Assembly (NCBI RefSeq): GCF_900113655.1
Contig: NZ_FOQF01000010.1
Span: 1 to 64,000, forward strand
Direction: 5' to 3'
DNA from: Pseudobutyrivibrio sp. OR37
GTDB lineage: Bacteria; Bacillota; Clostridia; Lachnospirales; Lachnospiraceae
DNA: 64,000 nucleotides
Below are positions 1 to 8,777 of the stretch, one piece after another. A program made the translations under genes and the position numbers. The stretch's first letter is position 1; every line of letters starts with the position of its first letter. Under the pieces are notes generated by a model, which saw only the letters and a list, made by a program, of their open reading frames with translations, did no database searches and had not been told where the DNA came from.

Positions 1-2
1 CT

Positions 3-170
3 CACGTGTGTTGCGACACAGAATACAAGCGCTTCTATGACATCAAATACAAAGAAGTCAACAGGAACCAGCACAAACGCGCACTCGCACTTACTGCCCG
101 TAAATTTGCTAGATTGGTCTACAGTATGCTGAAGACTAATCAGCTATACAAAGCTCCTGTTTCAAAGTAG
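3..170 (+). CDS. IS110-like transposase, C-terminal fragment (starts before the window)
   Basis: An open frame runs in from the left edge and ends at TAG 168-170, giving about 55 residues. It contains HKRALALTARKFARLVYSML and ends in NQLYKAPVSK. This basic helical tail resembles the C-terminus of IS110-family transposases common in Clostridia, recognised by eye only. IS110 enzymes are DEDD recombinases guided by a bridge RNA encoded in the element's non-coding end; the catalytic part would lie outside the window. Bases 171-323 hold inverted repeats (GCCCTG/CAGGGC at about 191-235, TCAAGAT/ATCTTGA at about 277-296) and no gene; this may be the right end of the element. Another transposase family is possible. 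Confidence 0.55.
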   Translation, partial: HVCCDTEYKRFYDIKYKEVNRNQHKRALALTARKFARLVYSMLKTNQLYKAPVSK

Positions 171-323
171 TAAATACTACTTTAGGAGTTAACGCCCTGT
201 TTTTTTGAAACAGTACGGCAGGGCTTAGGCGGTCGTTCTTTCTTTTTTGAAAAATAACCAAAAAGAAAGGGACTTTTCAAGATTTTTCATCTTGACATAT
301 CACCGCTAGACTATTTCTAAATC

Positions 324-1373
324 TTATTTAAAAGCCTTTTTAACATTGCTTGATAATCTGCCAACTGCGATTGCGAAAATCCATGTGAGAGCCATTGCAA
401 GAAGTAGCAAGGTGAAGGTTTCGCGTCTGCTGTAAAGCTGTATATCGTAATGTCTGAAAAGCAAAATAATTATCATGTGATGAACTAAAATTATATTCCA
501 ACTGATTCCGGAAATGTAGGTTATCCACTTGTAGGATTTCTTTTCAGGTGATATATCCACATCTCTGATAGCTATAAACATTGCAAGTGACCAGATGGCA
601 CATACAACCTCGAAGGCTTTTGCTGGAAGCACATCCACAAAGGCTGTGTAGCCTGCGATTAACAGGTATATAAATATTACCACTGAAATAACAGTGCCGA
701 TGATTCTAAATGATTTTGAGATTTCCTTGTGACCAACTAAATCATAGAGCAGCATTCCTATATAGAAGTACAAAAGTACAAATAATGGATTGTGCTCTAC
801 CTGAATTGGGAATGGATTATTTATAAATAACAGACATCCGCTCCAAATAATCAGCAGTGCTAAAAGGATATATTTAAATTTTTGCATAAGCTTTGCCAAT
901 AATGGGAAAAGCAGATAACAAAGTACTATGCAGGACATGAACCACTCGCCTATAAGGTAAAAGCCAAGGCCTCCGCTCATTTCCTGAACAAGTGCATCCA
1001 CACCAAGTATCGTAAATACGAACATATACATTGGTGAGGTTGAGCCTGCTGCAACGTTATTTACTGCAAAGTAGGCAAGAAACATTATCGTATATGCGAT
1101 ATAAAATGGGATATATAATCCTTTGAAACGTCTACGGTAATAATCCTTTAAAGGCAGCTGGCTTTCCTTATTGTACATAAGTGCATAGCCTGAAATTATA
1201 AATAAAAACAAGCTGGCTGGGCGTGCCCAAAGATTTGCGAAATAATTAAGAGATGGCATCAGAGGATCTGTTCCCTGAGCCAGATTAATATATTCGATAC
1301 AGAAATGATATAAAAAAATAAAAATGACACCGATATCGCGGAGGATATCAAGGCCGATGATTCTTTTTTTCAT
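324..1373 (-). CDS. Acyltransferase 3 family membrane protein
   Basis: A 349-residue polytopic membrane protein with about ten hydrophobic segments. The N-terminus has the family signature: RIIGLDILRDIGVIFIFLYH places the conserved Arg and His at the start of helix 1, followed by an RPASLFLFIISGY segment. Family members (OafA/WcaH type) transfer acetyl or other acyl groups to cell-surface sugars from the cytoplasmic side. The substrate cannot be told. The ATG at 1371-1373 has a good upstream site (AGGAG). It stands alone between an IS remnant and a palindromic repeat, so it may be accessory. Confidence 0.85.
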   Translation of the reverse strand: MKKRIIGLDILRDIGVIFIFLYHFCIEYINLAQGTDPLMPSLNYFANLWARPASLFLFIISGYALMYNKESQLPLKDYYRRRFKGLYIPFYIAYTIMFLAYFAVNNVAAGSTSPMYMFVFTILGVDALVQEMSGGLGFYLIGEWFMSCIVLCYLLFPLLAKLMQKFKYILLALLIIWSGCLLFINNPFPIQVEHNPLFVLLYFYIGMLLYDLVGHKEISKSFRIIGTVISVVIFIYLLIAGYTAFVDVLPAKAFEVVCAIWSLAMFIAIRDVDISPEKKSYKWITYISGISWNIILVHHMIIILLFRHYDIQLYSRRETFTLLLLAMALTWIFAIAVGRLSSNVKKAFK

Positions 1374-1446
1374 GTATACTCTCCTAGGATTATTGTTCTA
1401 GTTAAGTATATATAAAATTCAATTTGTTAGCAACTTTGTAAAGACA

Positions 1447-1489
1447 CCTCATCCGCCCCTAAGGGGCACCTTCCCCTCAAGGGGAAGGC
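1447..1489. repeat. Double-hairpin palindromic repeat, copy 1
   Basis: It begins CCTCATCCG and holds two stem-loops: GCCCC/GGGGC and CCTTCCCC-TCAA-GGGGAAGG, followed on the plus strand by GGCTTTTT. It shares its layout and half its sequence with the element at 5549-5594. It lies just past the stop of the last glp gene and could end that transcript. Confidence 0.7.
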
Positions 1490-1496
1490 TTTTTGT

Positions 1497-1862
1497 TTAT
1501 ACTGTTTCTACGTTACGAGTTGCAATTACGTCTACGCCAGTGCCACAGACATCTTTTACTACTACATCACCGATGTGGATTGGTGCATGCATTACTGCTG
1601 CATCTATTTCTCGCATTACGGCGTTGATTTTATCCTTTGGAATGTTGCTTGCAGTTTTTACTGATACACGTGGTTTATCTCCACCAAGTATAATTGCTGT
1701 TGAAGTAACTGTTCGCTCTGGATGGGTTACCTCGTTTCTAGCATATTTATCACCAATGCCGCAGGTGTTTCCTGTTACTGAAACCACCTCACCGTTTTCT
1801 AATTCTACTGTTATCTGACATCCCATTGGGCAGCCGATACAGGTTAACTCTCTCTTTTCCAT
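1497..1862 (-). CDS. DUF1667 protein, probable Fe-S partner of the GlpA-like dehydrogenase
   Basis: The start is placed at the ATG 1860-1862 (MEKRELTC), preceded by AAGGAGGGCG; a longer frame into the upstream gene has no better site. The 121-residue protein has C-IG-C-PMG-C near the N-terminus and a fourth Cys in the sequence GNTCGIGDKYA. This spacing resembles the [4Fe-4S] site at the N-terminus of molybdopterin oxidoreductases. DUF1667 genes typically follow a GlpA-like and a second FAD oxidoreductase gene, as here with a 16-base gap. An electron-transfer role replacing GlpC is inference. It is the last gene of the glp operon. Confidence 0.85.
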   Translation of the reverse strand: MEKRELTCIGCPMGCQITVELENGEVVSVTGNTCGIGDKYARNEVTHPERTVTSTAIILGGDKPRVSVKTASNIPKDKINAVMREIDAAVMHAPIHIGDVVVKDVCGTGVDVIATRNVETV

Positions 1863-1878
1863 TATCTTCGCCCTCCTT

Positions 1879-3144
1879 TTACTCGTTCTCAATCTTTACT
1901 GTGATTTTCTTTAATCCTGGCTTTTCGGCAAGCTTGTCCTTAAGAAGGATTACCTGCTCCATTTCGCCTGGTGCCATGATTCGTTTTTTGTTATGCATTA
2001 CTCTTTCATCATCGAAGTAAACGCTTACGTAGGAATCCTTGAATACTGCTCCTACTCTGAATCTTACTGTGAGCTTGTCGTCCATTCTATCTACATCGAT
2101 TGTAGATGGAACTGTGTAGCGGGCACCTTCTGTTGCAACAATTTCGATTTCATTTGAAGAGCCTTCTGCAAGCTCGCCCTTGATAAATTTGGCAGCATTC
2201 TTACCTGCTCTATCCGCTTCCTCTGAAACGTAATCAACAAGGTCATGTACGTGAAGTACGTTGCCGCAGGCAAATACGCCTGGGATATTAGTTTCAAGGG
2301 ATTCGTTTACAACTGGGCCGCTTGTGATTGGGCTCATCTCTACCCCTGCATTTCTTGAAAGCTCGTTTTCTGGAATGAGTCCACAAGAAAGAAGCAAAGT
2401 ATCACAGGTGTATCTTTCTTCCGTTCCTGGAATTGGCTTTCCGTGATTATCAACCTGAGCAATGGTAACAGCTGTAAGATGCTCCTTGCCCTCGATATCT
2501 ACAACAGTGTGGCTAAGCTTAAGTGGAATGCCAAAGTCATCCAGACACTGTACGATATTTCTCTTTAATCCACCTGAGTATGGCATAAGCTCAGCAACAA
2601 CCTTTACCTTTGCTCCCTCAAGTGTCATACGACGAGCCATGATAAGTCCGATATCACCAGAGCCCAGGATTACCACCTCGCGGCCTGGCATGTAGCCTTC
2701 GATATTAACAAGGCGCTGGGCTGTACCTGCAGAAAAGATTCCTGCTGGTCTGTAGCCTGGAATGTTTAAGGCTCCTCTTGGACGCTCACGGCATCCCATG
2801 GCAAGGATAACTGCGCCAGCCTTGATCTGATACATTCCGTCCTCACGGCTCATAGCTGTTACAACTCTATCCTCAGAGATGTCCATTACCATTGTGTTTA
2901 ATTTATATTCGATTTTTGCATCCAATACTTTTTCAATAAAACGATATGCATATTCTGGACCTGTAAGCTCCTCCTTGAAGGTGTGAAGACCAAATCCGTT
3001 ATGAATGCACTGATTTAGGATTCCTCCTAATTCCTTGTCTCTTTCTAAAATAAGAATCTTTTCAACACCAGCATTTCTTGCTGATACTGCGGCTGCGAGA
3101 CCTGCTGGGCCGCCGCCTACGATTACGATATCATAATTTGTCAT
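1879..3144 (-). CDS. NAD(P)/FAD-dependent oxidoreductase of the glycerol-3-phosphate dehydrogenase module
   Basis: This 421-residue pyridine-nucleotide-disulfide-type flavoprotein has an N-terminal FAD dinucleotide fold (IVGGGPAGLAAAVSA), a second Rossmann motif for NAD(P)H (VILGSGDIGLIMARRM, near 155-170) and the late GVFACGNVLHVHDLVD FAD motif. There is no redox-active CxxC near the flavin, so it is not a thioredoxin reductase. The start shares one base with the stop of the GlpA-like gene. In this three-gene module it probably passes electrons between the GlpA-like flavoprotein and NAD(P) or another carrier. That role comes from gene order, not from a tested homologue. It is sometimes annotated as a GlpB analogue. 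Confidence 0.85.
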   Translation of the reverse strand: MTNYDIVIVGGGPAGLAAAVSARNAGVEKILILERDKELGGILNQCIHNGFGLHTFKEELTGPEYAYRFIEKVLDAKIEYKLNTMVMDISEDRVVTAMSREDGMYQIKAGAVILAMGCRERPRGALNIPGYRPAGIFSAGTAQRLVNIEGYMPGREVVILGSGDIGLIMARRMTLEGAKVKVVAELMPYSGGLKRNIVQCLDDFGIPLKLSHTVVDIEGKEHLTAVTIAQVDNHGKPIPGTEERYTCDTLLLSCGLIPENELSRNAGVEMSPITSGPVVNESLETNIPGVFACGNVLHVHDLVDYVSEEADRAGKNAAKFIKGELAEGSSNEIEIVATEGARYTVPSTIDVDRMDDKLTVRFRVGAVFKDSYVSVYFDDERVMHNKKRIMAPGEMEQVILLKDKLAEKPGLKKITVKIENE

Positions 3145-4604
3145 TAGTTGTTGCCTCCCTTCTGATTCTTGGTGCGTTCCATTACGATATTTGAACGTCC
3201 ACCACTCTTTGTAATCTCCTCATAAGGAAGACCTAATTCTCTGTGGAGAATTTCCATTGTCTTTGGAGAGCAGAAGCCTGCCTGACATCTTCCCATACCA
3301 GCACGTGTTCTTCTCTTTACACCGTCAAGAGAACGTGCGCCAAGTGGTCTGTGGATAGCGTCTAAAATTTCTCCCTCTGAAATTGATTCACATCTACAAA
3401 TAATATTTCCATAAGCTGGATTTTTCTTAATTAATTCATTTCTTTCTTCAACTGAAAGGTCTGCTGGGTTCATTACGTCCTTTCTTGTGCTAATCCAATT
3501 AGCCTTTTTTGAAAGCCCCATCATATCCTTCAACATATTTCCTACCATCTCACCGATTGCTGGAGAAGATGTTAGGCCTGGAGATTCGATAGCTGCGCAG
3601 TCGATGAAGTGTGGTGCTCCTTCTACCTCGCCAATGATGAATTCGTGTCTTGCCTCGTGAGCACGAAGTCCTGCAAATGATGTGATAACCTTTCTCATAG
3701 GAAGATTCTTTACGTGGTCATTTGCCTTTGCGATTAAATCTCCAATACCCTCTGCTGTTGTATTTGTTCCTTCCTTGTCGTCAATATCAATAGCAGTTGG
3801 TCCAACAATAAGGTTGCCATGAACAGTAGGTGATACAAGTACGCCCTTACCAAGATTTGTTGGCTGTGGGAAGATTGTATGTGATACATGAGTGCCAACC
3901 TCTTTATCAAGCAAGCAGTAATCACCTCGTCTTGGGATGATTTCGATTTTATCATCGTCCTTGCTTACCATGTTGTGGATTACTCCCGAATAAACACCTG
4001 CTGCATTAACAACATATTTTGTTACATACTCGCCATTGTTGGTGCGAATATGCCATAACCCTTTTTCATCTTTTTTAACGTCTTCGACCTTAGTATTAAA
4101 TCTGAAATCAACACCGTTCACGTTAGCATTTTCAGCCATTGCAATGTTTAGCTTGAATGGGCAGATAATGCCACCTGTTGGTGCAAGTAAAGCTCCTTCA
4201 ACATTATCAGAAAGGTTTGGCTCAAGTTCCAAAGCCTCCTCGCGAGTTAGGATTTTCATATCCTTAACGCCGTTTTTGATTCCTCTGTCGTAAAGGTCCT
4301 GCAGTCCTGATAATGCTTCCTTGTGAATGCATACAACCATGGAACCATTTCTTTTGAATGGGATGTCCAAATCTCGGCAGAGGTCATCCATCATTTCATT
4401 TCCACGTACATTCAATTTTGCCATCAATGATCCTGCAGCTGCGTCAAAGCCTGCATGTACAATTGCTGAATTAGCCTTTGATGTTCCTTCGCAAACATCC
4501 TCACATTTTTCTAGAACACAGACATTTGCTTCATATCTTGAAAGCTCTCTTGCTATTGCGCTGCCAGAAACGCCTGCGCCTATGATTATGACATCATACA
4601 ACAT
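3144..4604 (-). CDS. glpA: Anaerobic glycerol-3-phosphate dehydrogenase-like flavoprotein (GlpA type)
   Basis: The 486-residue DAO-family flavoprotein has an N-terminal FAD site (IIGAGVSGSAIARELSRYE), then a DAO domain to about residue 370. The C-terminal BFD-like [2Fe-2S] domain carries CRCE and GMGRCQAGFC. It would oxidise sn-glycerol 3-phosphate to dihydroxyacetone phosphate, completing the route from GlpF and GlpK. The C-terminal Fe-S domain separates GlpA-type enzymes from plain GlpD. There is no glpC-like membrane anchor nearby. Start ATG 4602-4604 has AGGAG upstream. A terminator-like hairpin precedes it, so expression may depend on GlpP. Other DAO substrates are possible, but the operon argues for glycerol 3-phosphate. 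Confidence 0.85.
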   Translation of the reverse strand: MLYDVIIIGAGVSGSAIARELSRYEANVCVLEKCEDVCEGTSKANSAIVHAGFDAAAGSLMAKLNVRGNEMMDDLCRDLDIPFKRNGSMVVCIHKEALSGLQDLYDRGIKNGVKDMKILTREEALELEPNLSDNVEGALLAPTGGIICPFKLNIAMAENANVNGVDFRFNTKVEDVKKDEKGLWHIRTNNGEYVTKYVVNAAGVYSGVIHNMVSKDDDKIEIIPRRGDYCLLDKEVGTHVSHTIFPQPTNLGKGVLVSPTVHGNLIVGPTAIDIDDKEGTNTTAEGIGDLIAKANDHVKNLPMRKVITSFAGLRAHEARHEFIIGEVEGAPHFIDCAAIESPGLTSSPAIGEMVGNMLKDMMGLSKKANWISTRKDVMNPADLSVEERNELIKKNPAYGNIICRCESISEGEILDAIHRPLGARSLDGVKRRTRAGMGRCQAGFCSPKTMEILHRELGLPYEEITKSGGRSNIVMERTKNQKGGNN

Positions 4605-4636
4605 AATTTAATCTCCTAACTTTAAAAATTATTAAG

Positions 4637-4689
4637 AAAAAAGGAGTCAGAAATTAGACGCATCTCATCATGCGTTCAATACCGACTCC
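4637..4689 (-). terminator. Terminator or antitermination target between glpF and glpA
   Basis: Read on the minus strand, GGAGTC pairs with GACTCC, followed directly by six T. The enclosed loop holds a second perfect stem, ACGCAT-GATGAG-ATGCGT. It lies in the 177-base gap between glpF and glpA, where some Firmicutes have a GlpP-controlled leader terminator before glpD. Its use by GlpP is inference. Confidence 0.6.
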
Positions 4690-4729
4690 AATCCTCAGTG
4701 TATACAATAGTTTAGTTTTAAAATGGTTC

Positions 4730-4744
4730 CAGTATTGAATACTG
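4730..4744. promoter_or_regulatory. 15-bp palindrome in the glpF-glpA gap
   Basis: CAGTATT-G-AATACTG is a perfect 7-1-7 inverted repeat 37 bases after the glpF stop. It could be an operator for a separate glpA promoter, but no clear -35/-10 pair was found beside it. Confidence 0.35.
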
Positions 4745-4781
4745 AAATACTTATATAGGTTGATAAAAAATGGTTAACTTT

Positions 4782-5510
4782 TTAGCCAAACATCTGAGCT
4801 GCTGCAAGTGCATTGTAAAGAAGTGATGCAACAACACCGCCGCAGATAGGTGCTACAGCTGGAATCCATCCATAGCTCCAGTTTCCATCTTTCTTACCAA
4901 AGTTAGGTGCAAGGCATAGATAAGCAAGACGAGGAGCTGTATCTCTTGCTGCGTTCATTGCGTATCCTGTAAGACCGCCAAATGAAGCACCGCAAGCTAC
5001 GATTACACCATATACAAGAATCCAAACTGTTCTGTCTTCGCCGGCTGGAATAAGTGCAAGTGTAAACACAAGCACGAATGTAGCGCAAAACTCAGAAGCA
5101 AAGTTCTTAACCTGATTTGGAATAGATGGTGCTGTACAGAAGCATCCGCGTACTACTGCATCATCAGCTGTCTCTCTAATATGATCGCCATAAAGGAAAA
5201 TAAGGATGGCTGCACCTATGAAACCGCCAAGCATCTGAGCAACAATCTGTCCTGGAACTGTGCTCCAGTCACCAGATCTGATTGCAAGACCGATTGTAAC
5301 TGCTGGGTTAAATGCTGAAGGGCATCCTGTAAAATTGCTCATTGCAAAGGCAGGAACCATAACTGCCATTCCCCAACCGATAAGGATGTGAACTGCTCCG
5401 CCGCCCTTGAAACCAGATTTATTCAAGGAAACGTTACAGCAAACACCGTCTCCAAGTAAGACAAGTAAAATAGTACCAATAAATTCTCCCAAATATACTG
5501 ACATATACAT
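4782..5510 (-). CDS. glpF: Glycerol uptake facilitator (aquaglyceroporin)
   Basis: A 242-residue MIP-family channel with six hydrophobic segments and two half-helices. The first pore motif is intact, N68-P69-A70 in CPSAFNPAVTIGL. The second reads N186-A187-A188 in GYAMNAARDTAPR, so its proline is replaced, while the selectivity-filter Arg189 and Asp190 remain. The product lets glycerol diffuse across the cytoplasmic membrane, where GlpK traps it as glycerol 3-phosphate. It is 86 bases downstream of glpK, with a palindromic repeat in the gap. The start ATG follows GGGGGT. Confidence 0.93.
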   Translation of the reverse strand: MYMSVYLGEFIGTILLVLLGDGVCCNVSLNKSGFKGGGAVHILIGWGMAVMVPAFAMSNFTGCPSAFNPAVTIGLAIRSGDWSTVPGQIVAQMLGGFIGAAILIFLYGDHIRETADDAVVRGCFCTAPSIPNQVKNFASEFCATFVLVFTLALIPAGEDRTVWILVYGVIVACGASFGGLTGYAMNAARDTAPRLAYLCLAPNFGKKDGNWSYGWIPAVAPICGGVVASLLYNALAAAQMFG

Positions 5511-5548
5511 TTACCCCCTGATATTTAGTTTTTTTATTAACTACGCGC

Positions 5549-5594
5549 CCTCATCAGTCACCTTCGGTGACAGCTTCCCCCAAAAGGGGAAGCC
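5549..5594. repeat. Double-hairpin palindromic repeat, copy 2
   Basis: It begins CCTCATCAG, then stem GTCACC-TT-GGTGAC (one G inside the loop) and stem GGCTTCCCC/GGGGAAGCC on either side of CAAAA. Layout and spacing match the element at 1447-1489. It sits between the glpK stop and the glpF start and may protect or process the glpK 3' end. Confidence 0.7.
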
Positions 5595-5596
5595 TA

Positions 5597-7117
<1,521 letters not shown>

Positions 7118-7156
7118 CTATGGCTATTTCAAGTTATATGGAGTTAGGGAACGCAA

Positions 7157-7735
7157 CTAAAGCTGCCATACATCCTCGTTAGTGGTTGATACGGCCAGCA
7201 CCCCATTATTTAGTGCATTCATTACATCATCTCTATCACTGATAAGCCCTCCTGCCAAAACGGGAACGCGGCTAACTGCATTCACCTTTTTGATTATCTT
7301 TGGAAGCACTATTCCAGGTAGGATTTCGATGACATCTGGCTGAGATATTCCATGACGATCCTGCTTTTCTATATTTACAAGAGCCATGCTGTCAATTACG
7401 AAATATCTAAGCACTGTGTATAAACCTAACTCCTTTGCCCTTCCGATGAGGTTCCCCTTTGTGGTTATAATTCCATCCGCCTTGGTATTATTCTTAATAA
7501 AGTCGACTGAGATTTCTTTTGTATTATTCAGACCTGTTATAAGGTCTAAATGTACCATTGCGATTTTCCCTGAATCCTTAATTCGTCCCACGATATTTGG
7601 TATCGTGCAAACGTCCCCATATAATATAAAGATTATTTCACAATCTGTTTCAATGGCTTTTTCTAATCCTTTGTCGTCCTTTATGGCTGCAATTACTGGA
7701 TTAGCCTCCAGCTTTTCGATGAAAGCTCTATGCAT
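7157..7735 (-). CDS. glpP: Glycerol-3-phosphate responsive antiterminator
   Basis: The 192-residue protein covers the whole GlpP family domain. Diagnostic stretches are NPVIAAIKD at the N-terminus, IFILYGD, MVHLDLITGL, DGIITTKGNLI, VEILPG-like IEILPGIVLP and PVLAGGLISD near the C-terminus. It folds like a TIM barrel. In Bacillus, GlpP bound to glycerol 3-phosphate binds leader mRNA, preventing termination and stabilising transcripts. It is the first gene of the operon and follows its own structured leader, so it probably controls itself and the genes behind it. The ATG is preceded by AAAGGAG. Confidence 0.95.
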   Translation of the reverse strand: MHRAFIEKLEANPVIAAIKDDKGLEKAIETDCEIIFILYGDVCTIPNIVGRIKDSGKIAMVHLDLITGLNNTKEISVDFIKNNTKADGIITTKGNLIGRAKELGLYTVLRYFVIDSMALVNIEKQDRHGISQPDVIEILPGIVLPKIIKKVNAVSRVPVLAGGLISDRDDVMNALNNGVLAVSTTNEDVWQL

Positions 7736-7770
7736 TATTTATACTCCTTTAAGATACCCCTATCTCCTAA

Positions 7771-7852
7771 CTATAGGCACAAAAAAAGAACATGCCTATA
7801 GACCAAAGAGCTCATCTCTTTCTCACAGCCACATTCTCATCTCTCACGGGCA
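7771..7852 (-). promoter_or_regulatory. Structured glp leader with T-run, candidate GlpP site
   Basis: Read on the minus strand: a stem AAAGAG-ATGAG-CTCTTT (7805-7821), then CTATAGGCA (7793-7801) facing TGCCTATAG (7771-7779) across a loop that contains TTCTTTTTTT. Further upstream, ATGCC (about 7848-7852) can instead pair with the GGCAT just before the T-run, giving an alternative, terminating fold. This is the position and layout expected of a GlpP-controlled terminator. Confidence 0.6.
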
Positions 7853-7873
7853 TTTATTAACTTTTGTAAATAC

Positions 7874-7902
7874 ATAATACCCCAAACATGGGTAAATTTC
7901 AA
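7874..7902 (-). promoter_or_regulatory. glp operon promoter
   Basis: On the minus strand TTGAAA and TATTAT are separated by 17 bases. The start would fall near 7867, about 130 bases before the glpP ATG, leaving room for the structured leader. The spacer contains CCCA-ACAT-like symmetry (CCCAAACATGGG on the plus strand), a possible operator. Confidence 0.65.
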
Positions 7903-7996
7903 CATATTCTTTTTACAAATTAGTCGTTTTCTGTACACATTCACTATTTTTGTAATCTTTCAATAAATATATGACAAGCATTAACTACAGTTTGCA

Positions 7997-8025
7997 CAAA
8001 AAAACTCCCCACTTATGTAGGGAGT
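7997..8025 (-). terminator. Intrinsic terminator after thrH
   Basis: ACTCCCT and GGGGAGT form the stem around ACATAAGT, followed by seven T on the minus strand. It lies 16 bases past the thrH stop and ends the ACT-hom-thrH transcript. The remaining bases up to 7903 look empty. Confidence 0.85.
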
Positions 8026-8040
8026 AATATGCCTCATATT

Positions 8041-8643
8041 TTATTTCTGCGCATCAGTAATTGCGCGGTATAAATCCTCGTATTCCTCAAATGCGGGAAT
8101 ATCAGGATATGCCTTTTTAATCTCATCTGTGCTTCTAAATAAGAAGCCAGCCTTTGAATTTTCAATCATGCCAAGATCGTTATAGCTATCACCGCTAGCA
8201 ATTGTTTCAAAGCCACAAGACTGAAGTGCCTTTACTGTAGTAAGCTTACTCTTATCACAGCGCATTCTATAGCCTGTAATCTTACCATCTGCAGAAACCT
8301 CCAGCTCATTGCAGAAGATGGCAGGATAGCCAAGCTTTTTCATTAGTGGCATTGCAAACTGTGAAAATGTATCGCTAAGAATTATTACCTGGCCATTAGC
8401 TCTTAGCTTATCTAAAAATTCCTTTGCGCCTGGAAGCGGATTAATCTTTTCGATTGTAGCCTGAATTTCCTTTAAGCCAAGGCCATGCTCATTCAAAATA
8501 TCAATACGATACTTCATAAGCTTATCGTAATCTGGCTCGTCTCTTGTAGTCTTCTTAAGCTCAGGAATGCCTGCGGCCTCCGCAAATTCGATCCAGATTT
8601 CTGGAACTAAAACTCCCTCTAAATCTAAACAAGTAATATACAT
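8041..8643 (-). CDS. thrH: ThrH: phosphoserine phosphatase / homoserine phosphotransferase
   Basis: A 200-residue HAD-superfamily enzyme. Motif I reads ITCLDLEGVLVPE (Asp nucleophile at 7, Glu at 9), motif II is ILSDTFSQFA and motif IV is GDSYNDLGM. The Glu in DLEG and the size match ThrH, which can move phosphate from phosphoserine to homoserine. Placement after hom supports a threonine role, possibly replacing ThrB. The start follows GGAGATGTT. A plain phosphoserine phosphatase (SerB) is the alternative. Confidence 0.85.
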   Translation of the reverse strand: MYITCLDLEGVLVPEIWIEFAEAAGIPELKKTTRDEPDYDKLMKYRIDILNEHGLGLKEIQATIEKINPLPGAKEFLDKLRANGQVIILSDTFSQFAMPLMKKLGYPAIFCNELEVSADGKITGYRMRCDKSKLTTVKALQSCGFETIASGDSYNDLGMIENSKAGFLFRSTDEIKKAYPDIPAFEEYEDLYRAITDAQK

Positions 8644-8658
8644 AACATCTCCAAGTCC

Positions 8659-8745
8659 GCATTAATTACGTAGACAATCATTATTTCACTACGCTCATCT
8701 AACATGATTCGCTTTAGTAAAATAATAATTGTCTACTATTAATGC
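8659..8745. repeat. Long imperfect hairpin between hom and thrH
   Basis: Arms 8659-8691 and 8715-8745 are inverted copies that differ at a few positions. Both begin or end with GCATTAAT and carry GTAGACAAT/ATTGTCTAC in the centre. The loop is about 23 bases. A direct repeat GCTCATCTAA occurs in the loop (8693) and again beside the right arm (8744). The shape resembles a small non-autonomous palindromic element or an mRNA processing site. Confidence 0.65.
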
Positions 8746-8777
8746 TCATCTAAAATTTACAGTTACCAAAATACTTC

